A DNA stretch of 64,000 nt from Pseudomonas cavernae (lineage in GTDB: Bacteria; Pseudomonadota; Gammaproteobacteria; Pseudomonadales; Pseudomonadaceae). Made by a program: the position numbers and the translations under genes. This document shows positions 8,199 through 17,933 of the stretch, piece after piece. The stretch covers positions 3,162,001-3,226,000 of the forward strand of contig NZ_CP032419.1 of assembly GCF_003595175.1 (NCBI RefSeq), read 5' to 3'. The notes beneath the pieces were generated by a model. That model had not been told where the DNA came from and searched no databases. It saw only the letters and a list, made by a program, of their open reading frames with translations. The first letter of the stretch is position 1, and the number at the start of each line of letters is the position of its first letter.

Positions 8199-11100
8199 CT
8201 ATGGGACCCCATGCTGGGCACTCTGCGCCAGATCCATCAGCTCGCGGTTGGCCACCGCGTACATGGCGTAGTCGGTGCTGGTCGAGGCGCGCAGCTCGGT
8301 GAGCATGACCCGCCAGCGCTCCACCAGCAGCCGATGCTGCTTCAGCCAGAGCACCACCCGCGCCTCGATGTCCGCCGAACCGTCGACCATCTGCAACACC
8401 GACACCGTGATGGCGCGCTGCTGCCAGTCCTGATCATCGCGGAACGCCTCGCGCGCCAGCGCCTGCCAGTTGTTCTCCACCGGCAGGCTGGTGATCTGCT
8501 GCAGGTACCAGCTGAGGTCGAGGGCGCTGCCGACGGCGAAGTAGGCCTTGGCCACCGCGGCCGGGTCCTGGCCGGTGACATCGGCCGCCTCGATGATCGG
8601 CAGCAGGGTGTACAGATGGCTGACCCCGGCCACCATGCGCGCCAGCAATTCCGGCACCCCGGCGTCGACGAAGGCCTGGTAGCGCGCCTGCCACTGCTCC
8701 AGGGTCGGGCCTTCGAGCAGGTCGTTGAGCTTCAGCCCCAGCGCCGCCACCTGCGGGCCGAAATGCGCCACATCGCGCCCGGCATCGAGGTTGTCGCGGC
8801 GGCTGCGCAGGAACCAGCGAGTCGCGCGGCGGCCCAGGCGCATCAATTCTTCCATCAGCTGCAGCTGCACATCGGCGGCGACCTTGTAGTCCAGCGCCTC
8901 GATCTGGCGGAACCAGTGCGGCAGATGGAACACATCGCGGACGATCACATAGGCGCCGGCGACGTTGGCCGCGCTCTGGCCGGTGGACTCCTTGAGGCGC
9001 TGCACGAAGGTGATGCCCATGTGGTTGACCAGATCGTTGGCGATCTGGGTGCTGACGATTTCGCGCTTCAGCCGGTGGCGGCGCATCGGTTCGCCGAACT
9101 TCTCCGCCAGCAGCGGCGGGAAGGCGGTTTCCATGTCGCGAATCAGGTAGGCGTCATCCGGCACCAGGGATTTCAGCAGGGATTCCTTGAGGTCGATCTT
9201 GCTGTAGGAGATCAGCACCGACAGCTCTGGCCGGGTCAGGCCCAGGCCGTTGGCGGCGCGTTCGGTTAGCTCGTCGTCGCTGGGCAGGAACTCCAGCGCG
9301 CGATCGAGCTTGCCGGCGGCCTCCAGCGCGGCGATCAGCCGCTTGTACTCGCCGATGCGCTCGCGTGCGCGGCGCTGAGCCAGGGACAGCGCCTGGGTTT
9401 GCTTGTAGTTGTTGCCCAGCACCAGGCTGCCGACCGCATCGGTCATCTCCGCCAGTAGGCTGTTGCGCTGTTTGCCGGTCATGTCGCCGGCGGCGACTAT
9501 CTCGTTGAGCAGGATCTTGATGTTGACCTCGTGGTCGGAGCAGTCCACCCCACCGGCGTTGTCGATGAAGTCGGTGTTGCTCGCCCCGCCGTTGAGGCCG
9601 TACTCGACGCGACCGAGCTGGGTCATGCCGAGGTTGCCGCCCTCGCCCATCACCTTGGCGCGCAGCTCGCGGCCGTCAACCCGCAGCGCATCGTTGGCCT
9701 TGTCGCCGACGTCGGCGTGGCTCTCCCGGCTGGATTTCACATAGGTGCCGATGCCGCCGTTCCAGATCAGGTCGACCGGCGCCTTGAGCAGTGCATTGAG
9801 CAGCTCGTTGGGCGCCAGCTTGTCGGCACTGATATCGAAGCGCTCCTGCATTTCCGCGCTGATGGCGATGCTTTTGGCGCTGCGCGGGAAGATGCCGCCG
9901 CCGGGGGAAATCAGCCCGGCGTCGTAATCGGCCCAACTCGAGCGCGGCAGGTTGAACAGACGCTGGCGTTCGACGAAGCTCGCGGCCGGGTCGGGATTGG
10001 GGTCGATGAAGATGTGCAGATGGTTGAAGGCGGCCACCATCTGCAGCCGGTCCGACAGCAGCAGGCCGTTGCCGAACACGTCGCCGGCCATGTCGCCGAT
10101 GCCGATCACGGTGAAGTTGTCCTTCTGCACATCGATGCCGCGCTCGCGGAAATGCCGCTGCACCGAGACCCAGCCACCCTTGGCGGTGATGCCCATGCCC
10201 TTGTGGTCGTAGCCGGCCGAGCCGCCGGAGGCGAAGGCGTCGCCGAGCCAGAAGCCATACTCGCCGGCGATGCCGTTGGCGATGTCGGAGAAGGTCGCCG
10301 TGCCCTTGTCGGCAGCCACCACCAGGTAGGGGTCGTCCGGGTCATGCCGGACCACATTGGCCGGCGGCACCACGGCGCCCTCTTTCAGGTTGTCGGTGAT
10401 ATCCAGCAGGCCGGAGATGAAGATGCGGTAGCAGGCGATGCCTTCGGCCAGCACCTCGTCGCGGTTGCCGCCGACCGGCAGGCGTCGAGGGATGAAGCCG
10501 CCCTTGGCGCCGACCGGGACGATCACCGCGTTCTTCACCTGTTGAGCCTTGACCAGGCCGAGCACCTCGGTGCGGTAGTCCTCCTCGCGGTCCGACCAGC
10601 GCAGGCCGCCGCGGGCGACCTTGCCGCCGCGCAGGTGCACGCCTTCGACCCGTGGCGAATAGACGAAGATCTCGAACATCGGCACCGGCTTGGGCAGCTC
10701 CGGAATCGCCCGCGAATTGAGCTTGAAGCTGAAGTAGCCCTTGGCCTGCCCGGCCACGTCGGCCTGGTAGAAGTTGGTGCGCAGGGTGGCCTTGATCAGG
10801 TCCAGGTAGCGCCGCAGGATGCGGTCTTCGTTGAGCACCGCGACATCGTCCAGCGCCGTGAGGATCGCCTGCTCGAGCTTATGCTGCTTGTCGGCCAAAT
10901 CCTCGGCGCTGAGTTTGCGTGCCAGATAGAAGCGGGTCCTGAACAGGCGCACCAGTTCCTTGGCGATGTCGACATGGTTGACCAGGGTGCTGGCGATATA
11001 GCCGAGGTCAAAGCCCAGGCGGATCTGCTTGAGGTAGCGCGCATAGGCGCGCAGCAGCGCGACATCGCGCCAGGGCATCGCCGCGGTCAGCACCAGGCGG

Positions 11101-13055
11101 TTGAAGCCGTCGTTCTCGGCGGCACCGCCGACGATCTGCACGAAGGCCTCCTGGAAGGTGTCGTTGAGCTGTTGCAGATCGACATCCAGGCCCTCGGCAT
11201 AGGTGAAGGCGAAGTCGTGAATCCAGAACTCGCGCCCGTTCTGATGCTGCAGGCGATAGGGAAACTCACCGAGCACGCGCAGGCCGAGGTTCTCCAGGAT
11301 CGGCAGCACATCCGACAGCGCCAGCGGCGCATCGGCGTGGTACAGCTTGCAGTGCAGCTGCTGCTCGTCGACCGTCAGCGGCTGGTAGAAGCTCATCACC
11401 AGCGGGCGGCTGTCCGACAGGCTGAGCACGTGCTGCATGTCGACCACCGCCGAGTGCGGGGCGAAACGCTCGCGGTAGCCGGCCGGGAAGCTCTTCGGGA
11501 AGTCGCCCAGCACCTTGGTGCCCTTGGCTTCGCCGAAGCTTTCGATGATCAGTCCGGTGAAATCGTCCTTCCACGAACGGCAGGCCTGGATCACCTCGCG
11601 TTCGATCTGCTGCGGGTCGATGTCCAGCTTGGTCTTCGGATCGACACGCAGGATGAACTGCACGCGCGCCAGCACCGATTCGGAGAAGTAGGTCCAGAAC
11701 TCGCAGTCGCTGGCGTGCAGGCGCTCCACCAGCACCTGCTGGATGCGCAGGCGGGTCTCGGTGGAATAGACGTCGCGCGGCACATAGGCCAGGGCGTAGA
11801 CGAAGCGGCCATAGGGGTCGAGGCGCAGGAACAGGCGAATCTTGTTGCGCTCCTGGATCTGCACGATGGCCAGGGCGGTGTTGAACAGCTCGTCGATGGG
11901 GGTCTGGAACAGGTCGTCGCGCGGCAGCACTTCGAGGACCTTGACCAGCTCCTTGCCCAGATGGCCCTCGGCGGCGAAGCCGGAGCGCTGCTCGACGGCG
12001 GCCACCTTGCGGCGGATGAAGGGAATCTCGCGCACGCTCTCGCTGTAGACGATCGAGGTGTAGATGCCAATGAAGCGGCATTCCTTGATCACCTTGCCCT
12101 TGGCATCCAGCGCGCGGATGGAGACGAAGTCCGGGTAGGCCGGCCGATGCACCCGGCTGGGCATCGCCGCCTTGGCGAACGACAGCAGCAGCGGCTCGCG
12201 CAGGTAGTTCAGGACATAGGGTTCGATGTGCAGCTCGCCGGCACTCAGGCCGCTGCGCAGGCGCTTGGACAGTCCCAGTAGCGAGCCTTCGTCGTACTCG
12301 ATATGGCCGCCGTCGGCTTCCTCATGGACTGTGAATTCCTCGTAACCGAGGAAGGTGAAATGGTTGTCCAGCAGCCATTCGAGGAACACCTTGATCTCGG
12401 CCAGCTCGGCTTTGTCGACCTTGAGCTTGGCCTTGCCCAGCCAGCTCAGCAGCTCCTCGGCCTTGGCGCGCATCGGCTGGAAGTCGGCGACCGTCATGCG
12501 CACGTCGCCGAGCACTTCCAGCAGGCCGCTTTCCAGCGCACGCATCTCGCCAACATTGGCGCAGCGGTCGATCTCCAGGAACATCAGCGATTCCTGCAGC
12601 ACATCCTTGCCGGTCGTGCCCTTGGGCAGGATCTCGAGCAACTCGCCCTTCTTGTTGCGGCGCACGCTGAGCACACTGTTCTGCAGGGTATGGATGCTGT
12701 GGCCGCGGCGGTTGACCTCCATGCGCACCGAGTCGACCAGGAACGGGATATCCGGGTGCAGCACCTGAATGCCGGTATGGGTGGATTGCCAGCCGTGCTT
12801 CTCGTAATCCGGGTTGAGCACCTGCACCTGCGGTTGGGCCGGATCGAAGCGCTCCAGCAGACGCCAGGCCGACAGGGTGCAGCCGACCAGGTCGGAGAGG
12901 CGGCGCTGGGTGAGTTCATCGAGGGCGACGATGCCGAAGAATTGCTCGGCGAACAGCGCCACTTGTGGCGACGCCTGTTCGCTGACGTGCTGCGCCAGGG
13001 CCGCTTGCAGCTGTTGCTGGAAGTCGACTCGGTTGGCCGCGGTGAAAAACGACAT
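8199..13055 (-). CDS. gdhB: NAD-specific glutamate dehydrogenase, large (about 180 kDa) class
   Basis: A 1618-residue enzyme of the large bacterial NAD-GDH class, which deaminates glutamate to 2-oxoglutarate and allows growth on arginine or glutamate. The long N-terminal part (about residues 1-700) carries the ACT-like regulatory regions. The catalytic core lies around residues 790-1240 (for example GGLRWSDREEDYRTEVLGLV, VPVGAKGGF, and GIGDMAGDVFGNG of the NAD-binding Rossmann fold). A long C-terminal helical region follows. Length agrees with the characterised P. aeruginosa GdhB (about 1620). The start at 13055 (MSFFTAANRVDFQQQLQ) fits the family; 18 more codons are open upstream. It is single-gene, with a 332-base intergenic region upstream. 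Confidence 0.94.
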   Translation of the reverse strand: MSFFTAANRVDFQQQLQAALAQHVSEQASPQVALFAEQFFGIVALDELTQRRLSDLVGCTLSAWRLLERFDPAQPQVQVLNPDYEKHGWQSTHTGIQVLHPDIPFLVDSVRMEVNRRGHSIHTLQNSVLSVRRNKKGELLEILPKGTTGKDVLQESLMFLEIDRCANVGEMRALESGLLEVLGDVRMTVADFQPMRAKAEELLSWLGKAKLKVDKAELAEIKVFLEWLLDNHFTFLGYEEFTVHEEADGGHIEYDEGSLLGLSKRLRSGLSAGELHIEPYVLNYLREPLLLSFAKAAMPSRVHRPAYPDFVSIRALDAKGKVIKECRFIGIYTSIVYSESVREIPFIRRKVAAVEQRSGFAAEGHLGKELVKVLEVLPRDDLFQTPIDELFNTALAIVQIQERNKIRLFLRLDPYGRFVYALAYVPRDVYSTETRLRIQQVLVERLHASDCEFWTYFSESVLARVQFILRVDPKTKLDIDPQQIEREVIQACRSWKDDFTGLIIESFGEAKGTKVLGDFPKSFPAGYRERFAPHSAVVDMQHVLSLSDSRPLVMSFYQPLTVDEQQLHCKLYHADAPLALSDVLPILENLGLRVLGEFPYRLQHQNGREFWIHDFAFTYAEGLDVDLQQLNDTFQEAFVQIVGGAAENDGFNRLVLTAAMPWRDVALLRAYARYLKQIRLGFDLGYIASTLVNHVDIAKELVRLFRTRFYLARKLSAEDLADKQHKLEQAILTALDDVAVLNEDRILRRYLDLIKATLRTNFYQADVAGQAKGYFSFKLNSRAIPELPKPVPMFEIFVYSPRVEGVHLRGGKVARGGLRWSDREEDYRTEVLGLVKAQQVKNAVIVPVGAKGGFIPRRLPVGGNRDEVLAEGIACYRIFISGLLDITDNLKEGAVVPPANVVRHDPDDPYLVVAADKGTATFSDIANGIAGEYGFWLGDAFASGGSAGYDHKGMGITAKGGWVSVQRHFRERGIDVQKDNFTVIGIGDMAGDVFGNGLLLSDRLQMVAAFNHLHIFIDPNPDPAASFVERQRLFNLPRSSWADYDAGLISPGGGIFPRSAKSIAISAEMQERFDISADKLAPNELLNALLKAPVDLIWNGGIGTYVKSSRESHADVGDKANDALRVDGRELRAKVMGEGGNLGMTQLGRVEYGLNGGASNTDFIDNAGGVDCSDHEVNIKILLNEIVAAGDMTGKQRNSLLAEMTDAVGSLVLGNNYKQTQALSLAQRRARERIGEYKRLIAALEAAGKLDRALEFLPSDDELTERAANGLGLTRPELSVLISYSKIDLKESLLKSLVPDDAYLIRDMETAFPPLLAEKFGEPMRRHRLKREIVSTQIANDLVNHMGITFVQRLKESTGQSAANVAGAYVIVRDVFHLPHWFRQIEALDYKVAADVQLQLMEELMRLGRRATRWFLRSRRDNLDAGRDVAHFGPQVAALGLKLNDLLEGPTLEQWQARYQAFVDAGVPELLARMVAGVSHLYTLLPIIEAADVTGQDPAAVAKAYFAVGSALDLSWYLQQITSLPVENNWQALAREAFRDDQDWQQRAITVSVLQMVDGSADIEARVVLWLKQHRLLVERWRVMLTELRASTSTDYAMYAVANRELMDLAQSAQHGVP

Positions 13056-13387
13056 GCTGGTACTCCGCTGGACTTGTTGTACGGGAGGTGCCGATGGCGT
13101 GTCTGGCATCCGGGCTCTAAGAGTCTATTCAGGCTCTACGCAGTCTAGGTGACGGCGAACCCATCAGTGCGCAGGCCGACCAAACGGTCACACACAGCTT
13201 AGCGAGGCCGGTGCAGCGCGGGCTTGTCAGGCTGCGACATATTCGTTCATCACTATGCCCGGCGCAGGCTGGCACAGGCATAGCGACAGGCCATCGCTGT
13301 TGTTATGGTGCTGCTTGCCCAGCGCCCAGCGCCCGGCGGGCCAGCCTGCCCACCTGCCGGTCACCTCCGACCACCAACAGGAACCCC
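13056..13387. other. Divergent intergenic region between gdhB and the DUF1353 gene
   Basis: 332 bases that must hold the promoters of both flanking genes. I see no confident promoter pair, repeat or RNA gene here. An open frame runs through part of it in phase with the downstream gene (from 13211) but lacks a ribosome site. Confidence 0.4.
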
Positions 13388-14242
13388 ATGACTCGAGCCT
13401 CAGTGCAACGCCCGCTGCTCTGCCATCACAAGAACCTGCTGGTGACCCTGCTGGGCGCCTTGCTGCTGGGGGCTGCCTGGTTGTGCCAGCCCGAGTTGCT
13501 GCCCGCGCTGCTGTTGGGCGGTGTGCTGGTCTATGCCGGCGTGGCCCTGCCCCTGTGGGTCGGCCGCAGGGAGCGTTTGCGCCGCGCTGCGGCGGCACGT
13601 GCGCAGGGCATGCGTGACTGGGGCTTCGCCAACCGCGATCGGGATGGCCCCTGGCTCAACTACATCGACTATGCGCTGGTGTACGACGACGCTGAGTTCC
13701 GTGGCCAGTATTTCTACAGCGAGTGGCTGATCGTTCACGACGGCCGCCTGATCATCAACCCAGGCCAGGCCATTCCGCCTCGTGGCGGGCGCGACGTGCA
13801 CTACGACTTCCTGCGCCCACGCACCTACGCCTGGGATGGCTGCTCACCGAAGGTGGCGATCTACTGGCTGGCCCTGGTCGGCTCGCCGGACTGGTGGGAG
13901 CGCAAGACGCCCATTACCCGCATCCACCAGGGCCAGTTGCAACGCTGCGAGGTCTATTGGCCGCTGGCGCACCACGCCAGCCTGGTGCACGACGCCCTCT
14001 ATCAATATCTGCATGTCGCGCCGGTGAGCAAACGCAGCGCCGACCGCCTGTTCCAGCGCATGCTTCGTCAGGCCGGGCTGCCTGTCTGGCTGACATGGCT
14101 CTACTACGCGGCAGTCAGCCTGTTTGGCGCCCCCCGCCTGCGCAACCAGCGCAACGACAACAGTCAGTTGCAGTGCCTGACGCCCTTGCCCGGCGCACAC
14201 ACGGACGCCGGCACGCGGGTGCAAGCGACCTGCTGCGACTGA
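13388..14242 (+). CDS. DUF1353 family membrane-anchored protein
   Basis: A 284-residue protein with two hydrophobic N-terminal segments (about residues 15-35 and 38-58, e.g. LLVTLLGALLLGAAW), then a soluble domain resembling DUF1353: AWDGCSPKVAIYWLALVGSP, then HHASLVHDALYQYL and a C-terminal LTWLYYAAVSLFGA. DUF1353 is also found in phage tail regions, but nothing phage-like is near. The ATG at 13388 is preceded by AGGA; the frame is open 59 codons further upstream without a good site. It is followed after 120 bases by the moxR operon. Function unknown. Confidence 0.7.
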   Translation: MTRASVQRPLLCHHKNLLVTLLGALLLGAAWLCQPELLPALLLGGVLVYAGVALPLWVGRRERLRRAAAARAQGMRDWGFANRDRDGPWLNYIDYALVYDDAEFRGQYFYSEWLIVHDGRLIINPGQAIPPRGGRDVHYDFLRPRTYAWDGCSPKVAIYWLALVGSPDWWERKTPITRIHQGQLQRCEVYWPLAHHASLVHDALYQYLHVAPVSKRSADRLFQRMLRQAGLPVWLTWLYYAAVSLFGAPRLRNQRNDNSQLQCLTPLPGAHTDAGTRVQATCCD

Positions 14243-14362
14243 CTGCCAGGCTCGGTGCGGCACTACGCCACGGTTAGGCGGCGCGGCGCCAATCGATTAG
14301 AGTAATGGCCCCCGATGGGGTGTGTTCGGCGACCCGTCAGTCCCTTTTCAGGAAGCATTTCG

Positions 14363-15322
14363 ATGGAACACCGTGAAGCGCTCATGACGCTGCGAAATTT
14401 CCTTGCCACCCAGATCCTCGGCCAGGAGAGACTCATCGAGCGGCTGCTGATCTCCCTGCTCGCCGATGGCCACCTGCTGGTCGAAGGCGCCCCCGGGCTG
14501 GCCAAGACCAAGGCGATCAAGGAGCTGGCCGAAGGCATCGAAGCCGAATTCCATCGCATCCAGTTCACCCCCGACCTGCTGCCGGCGGACATCACCGGCA
14601 CCGAAATCTACCGCCCGGAAACCGGCAGCTTCGTGTTCCAGCAGGGGCCGATCTTCCACAATCTGGTGCTGGCCGACGAAATCAACCGCGCCCCGGCCAA
14701 GGTGCAGTCGGCCCTGCTCGAAGCCATGGCCGAGCGCCAGGTATCGATTGGCCGCTCCACCTATAATCTGTCGCCGCTGTTCCTGGTGATGGCCACGCAG
14801 AACCCGATCGAGCAGGAAGGCACCTACCCGCTGCCGGAAGCGCAGCTCGACCGCTTCCTCATGCATGTGCGGATCGGCTTTCCGGACGCCTCGGTGGAGC
14901 GCAAGATCCTCCTGCAGGCGCGCGGCGAGGCCCTCAACGGCGAAAGCAAGCCGGAGCACCTGGTCAGCCAGCAGGCGATCTTCGCCGCGCGCAAGGAAAT
15001 CCTCGGCCTGTACATGGCCGATGCGGTGGAGGAGTACCTGGTGCAGTTGGTGATGGCCACCCGCACGCCGGGCAAGTTCGACCCGGAGATGAGCGAGTGG
15101 ATCGCCTACGGCGCCAGCCCGCGCGGCTCCATCGCCCTCGATCGCTGCGCGCGCGCGCACGCCTGGCTGGCCGGGCGCGACTTCGTCAGCCCGGAGGACA
15201 TCCAGGCGGTGCTCTTCGACGTGCTGCGCCACCGCATCATCCTGTCGTTCGAGGCGGAAGCCGCCGGCATCGACCAGGACCGGGTGATCCAGCGCATTCT
15301 CGATGTGGTCGCGGTGGCCTGA
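14363..15322 (+). CDS. MoxR-type AAA+ ATPase
   Basis: A 319-residue AAA+ ATPase of the MoxR class, thought to act as a chaperone for insertion of cofactors or assembly of complexes with VWA-domain partners. Walker A is EGAPGLAKTK (41-50), Walker B VLADEINRAP (about 102-111), with sensor 1 in MATQNPIEQEGTYPLPEAQL. The ATG at 14363 follows AGGAAG. It heads a six-gene operon (DUF58, DUF4381, BatA, BatBC, BatD), the usual MoxR/Bat arrangement. Unusually for the operon, a 157-base spacer containing hairpin repeats follows it. Confidence 0.92.
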   Translation: MEHREALMTLRNFLATQILGQERLIERLLISLLADGHLLVEGAPGLAKTKAIKELAEGIEAEFHRIQFTPDLLPADITGTEIYRPETGSFVFQQGPIFHNLVLADEINRAPAKVQSALLEAMAERQVSIGRSTYNLSPLFLVMATQNPIEQEGTYPLPEAQLDRFLMHVRIGFPDASVERKILLQARGEALNGESKPEHLVSQQAIFAARKEILGLYMADAVEEYLVQLVMATRTPGKFDPEMSEWIAYGASPRGSIALDRCARAHAWLAGRDFVSPEDIQAVLFDVLRHRIILSFEAEAAGIDQDRVIQRILDVVAVA

Positions 15323-15344
15323 TGCGGCCAGGCGCAGGGCATGA

Positions 15345-15443
15345 TCGCTCCCCTCTCCCATGTATGGGAGAGGGGCCGGGGGAGAGGGAAATTGCCCACA
15401 CTGCCCTCTCCCCAACCCTCTCCCGTAAACGGGAGAGGGGGCC
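15345..15443. repeat. CTCTCCC-type hairpin repeat inside the moxR-bat operon
   Basis: Two perfect hairpins: CCCTCTCCCA/TGGGAGAGGG (15351-15374, 4-nt loop) and CCCTCTCCCGT/ACGGGAGAGGG (15416-15439, 2-nt loop). Between them GGGAGAGGG and CCCTCTCCCC can also pair, so alternative folds exist. This GGGAGAGGG palindrome occurs as a dispersed intergenic repeat in many proteobacteria. It lies between moxR and the DUF58 gene and may attenuate or process the transcript. Confidence 0.7.
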
Positions 15444-15479
15444 ATTACGCACAGCTCTCTGAGGCACCAGCAGCAACCC

Positions 15480-16421
15480 ATGCAGATCCTGCCCAGCCAA
15501 CCCGGAGTCCGCGTCAATCTCGCCGAGCTGATCGAGATGCGTCACCGCGTGCGCGAGGTGCAGCTGTTCTCCACCCCCAGCCGGCGCAGCCCGCTGATCG
15601 GTCTGCACCATTCCAAGCTGCGCGGGCGCGGCGTCGACTTCGATCAGGTACGCGTCTACCAGGCCGGCGATGACGTGCGCACCATCGATTGGCGCGTCAC
15701 CGCGCGCACCCAGGAGCCCCACACCAAGCTGTTCCACGAGGAGCGCGAGCGGCCGATCTACATCATGGTCGAGCAGAGCCAGCGGCTGTTCTTCGGCAGC
15801 GGCCAGGTGTTCAAGTCGGTGCTCGCCGCTCAGGCGGCGGCGCTGATCGGCTGGGCCGCGCTCGGCCACAACGACCGCATCGGCGGCCTGGTGTTCGGCG
15901 ATGTCGAGCAGCACGAAGTCAAGCCGAGGCGCAGCAAGCAGAGCCTGCTGCAATTGCTCAACCGTCTGGCGCGCACCAATCAGGCACTGCATAGCGAGCT
16001 CCAGGCCAACCGCGAGGCCTTCAGTCTGGCGCTGCGCCGCGCCCGCGAAGTGTTGCGCCCCGGCAGCCTGGTGATCGTCCTCTGCGACGAGCGCGCGCTG
16101 ACCGACAGCACCGAGCAGCAGTTGACCCTGCTGGCCCAGCGTACCGACCTGCTGCTGCTGCCGCTGTCCGATCCGCTCGACCATGCCCTGCCGGCCGCCG
16201 GCCTGCTCAGCTTCAGCGAACGCGGCGCCGAGCTGGAACTGGACACCCACAACAGCGAGCTGCGCCAGGCCTATCGCAGCCTCGGTGAAGCCCGCGAAGC
16301 ACGCTGGCAGCGATTGGCGCAAAAACTCGGAGTGCCGCTGCTGGCGCTGAGCACGCAAGTCGAGATGGTCGAACAGCTGCGTGATTACCTGAATGCCCAG
16401 CGCCCGAGGAAGCCACAATGA
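15480..16421 (+). CDS. DUF58 domain-containing protein
   Basis: A 313-residue cytoplasmic protein with the DUF58 signature around residues 50-85 (GVDFDQVRVYQAGDDVRTID followed by WRVTART). DUF58 proteins are encoded next to MoxR ATPases and resemble VWA folds in their C-terminal part (here RERPIYIMVEQSQRLFFGS). They are presumed partners or adaptors of MoxR. The gene is separated from moxR by the hairpin repeat and overlaps the next gene by four bases (ATGA), indicating translational coupling. Confidence 0.9.
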   Translation: MQILPSQPGVRVNLAELIEMRHRVREVQLFSTPSRRSPLIGLHHSKLRGRGVDFDQVRVYQAGDDVRTIDWRVTARTQEPHTKLFHEERERPIYIMVEQSQRLFFGSGQVFKSVLAAQAAALIGWAALGHNDRIGGLVFGDVEQHEVKPRRSKQSLLQLLNRLARTNQALHSELQANREAFSLALRRAREVLRPGSLVIVLCDERALTDSTEQQLTLLAQRTDLLLLPLSDPLDHALPAAGLLSFSERGAELELDTHNSELRQAYRSLGEAREARWQRLAQKLGVPLLALSTQVEMVEQLRDYLNAQRPRKPQ

Positions 16422-16909
16422 ATCCCCTCGAGCAACTGGAACCGCTGATCGCCCCGCCGCCCGCACCCTGGTGGCCGCCGGCCCCAGGCTGGTGGTTGCT
16501 GGCGGCCCTGCTGCCGCTGCTGCTGTGGGGGCTCTGGCGCTGGCGGCGCCGTCTGCAGCCGCGCCGCCAGCCAGCCGTCGAACAGCCGCTCGACCCGCAA
16601 CGCCAGGCGGCGCTGGCCGAACTGGCGCTGCTGCGCAAACCCTATTACGGCGAGCCCGCCGGGCCCTGGCTGCAGCAGCTCAACGTGCTGCTCAAGCGTG
16701 TGTGCCGCAGCCATTACCCGGAGAACCACTGCCACACCCTCAGCGGTCGCGCCTGGCTGGCGTTCCTCGACAGCCGCTGCCCGGCTGCCGGCCTGACCCG
16801 CTGGATGGTCCTGGTCGAGGGCGGCTATAAGCCGCACTGCAGCCTCGACGACAAGGCCGTGGACGGCCTGTACCACGCCATCGACACCTGGATTCGCAAG
16901 CATGTTTGA
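16418..16909 (+). CDS. DUF4381 domain-containing membrane protein
   Basis: A 163-residue protein with a Pro/Trp-rich N-terminus (IAPPPAPWWPPAPGWWLLAA), one membrane helix at about residues 24-46, then a basic linker and a cytoplasmic helical domain. This is the pattern of DUF4381, a regular member of MoxR/Bat operons. Its start overlaps the DUF58 stop by four bases, and its end overlaps the BatA start by eight bases. Function is unknown beyond the operon context. Confidence 0.85.
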   Translation: MNPLEQLEPLIAPPPAPWWPPAPGWWLLAALLPLLLWGLWRWRRRLQPRRQPAVEQPLDPQRQAALAELALLRKPYYGEPAGPWLQQLNVLLKRVCRSHYPENHCHTLSGRAWLAFLDSRCPAAGLTRWMVLVEGGYKPHCSLDDKAVDGLYHAIDTWIRKHV

Positions 16910-17933
16910 GTTCGCCTGGCCCTGGGTCTTCCTGCTCGCGCCGCTGCCTTGGCTGCTGCGTCTGCTGCTGCCGCAGGCCGCCAGCGGCGAGGCTGCGCTC
17001 AGGGTCAGCTTCCTCAACGAGCTGGAAGGCCTGGCCGGGCGCCGCGCCCGCGCCCACCTGCCGGCCTGGCGCCAGCAAGCACCCTTCATCCTGCTCTGGT
17101 TGCTGCTGCTCGGCGCCACCGCCCGCCCCGAATGGGTCGGCGAACCCTTGCCGATTCCGGCCACGGGCCGCGACCTGCTGCTAGCCGTGGATGTCTCCGG
17201 CTCCATGGATTACGTCGACATGCACTGGGAAGGCGCCGACGTCAGCCGCCTGAGCCTGGTCAAGCACCTGCTCGGCGACTTCATCGAAGGCCGCCAGGGC
17301 GACCGCGTCGGCCTCATCCTGTTCGGCAGCCAGGCCTACCTGCAAGCGCCGCTGACCTTCGACCGCCGCACCGTGCGCACCTGGCTGGACGAGGCACAGA
17401 TCGGTATCGCCGGCAAGAACACCGCCATCGGCGATGCCATCGGCCTGGCGGTCAAGCGCCTGCGCCAGCGTCCGGCAAAGAGCCGCGTGTTGGTACTGGT
17501 CACCGACGGCGCCAACAACGGCGGCGAGATCGAGCCACTGACCGCCGCACGCCTGGCCGCCGAGGAAGGGGTGACGATCTATCCGATTGGCATCGGCGCC
17601 GATCCGGAACAGAGCGTCGTACTCGGCATGTTCGGCCTCAATCCCAGCCTCGATCTGGATGAGCCGACCCTCCAGGCCATTGCCGAACAGACCGGCGGCG
17701 CCTACTTCCGCGCCCGCGACCGCGACGAACTGCAGAGCATCGAGGCGACCCTCGACCGCCTCGAACCGGTGGAGCAGACGCCGACCCAGGCCCGCCCTGC
17801 CCTGGCCCTGTATTGCTGGCCGCTGGCCGCCGCCCTGCTGCTCAGCCTGATCTTGGTGGCGCGGGAGTTCTGGCCGCACTGGCAACAGCAGCTGCTCGGC
17901 TGGCGCCCGCAGTGGCTGCAGAGGCGTTCATGA
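16902..17933 (+). CDS. BatA-like von Willebrand factor A domain membrane protein
   Basis: A 343-residue protein with an N-terminal hydrophobic region (two helices, residues 5-24 and 60-75), a VWA domain from about 90 to 285, and a C-terminal helix near 300-325. The metal-ion-dependent adhesion site is intact: D97-V-S-G-S101, with T and D partners in LVLVTDGANNGG. It resembles BatA of aerotolerance operons, where it is thought to form an inner-membrane complex with BatB and others. It overlaps both neighbours (ATGA at the 3' end). Confidence 0.9.
   Translation: MFEFAWPWVFLLAPLPWLLRLLLPQAASGEAALRVSFLNELEGLAGRRARAHLPAWRQQAPFILLWLLLLGATARPEWVGEPLPIPATGRDLLLAVDVSGSMDYVDMHWEGADVSRLSLVKHLLGDFIEGRQGDRVGLILFGSQAYLQAPLTFDRRTVRTWLDEAQIGIAGKNTAIGDAIGLAVKRLRQRPAKSRVLVLVTDGANNGGEIEPLTAARLAAEEGVTIYPIGIGADPEQSVVLGMFGLNPSLDLDEPTLQAIAEQTGGAYFRARDRDELQSIEATLDRLEPVEQTPTQARPALALYCWPLAAALLLSLILVAREFWPHWQQQLLGWRPQWLQRRS

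Noticed and set aside
9531..12281. 916-codon plus-strand frame antisense to gdhB
   Set aside because: Composition (Ala/Gly/His/Gln/Val-rich, no domains) is that of an antisense shadow in GC-rich DNA, and gdhB is intact.
13388..14242. DUF1353 gene as a sign of prophage
   Set aside because: DUF1353 occurs in phage tail regions, but no integrase, capsid or lysis genes are nearby and flanking genes are core genes.
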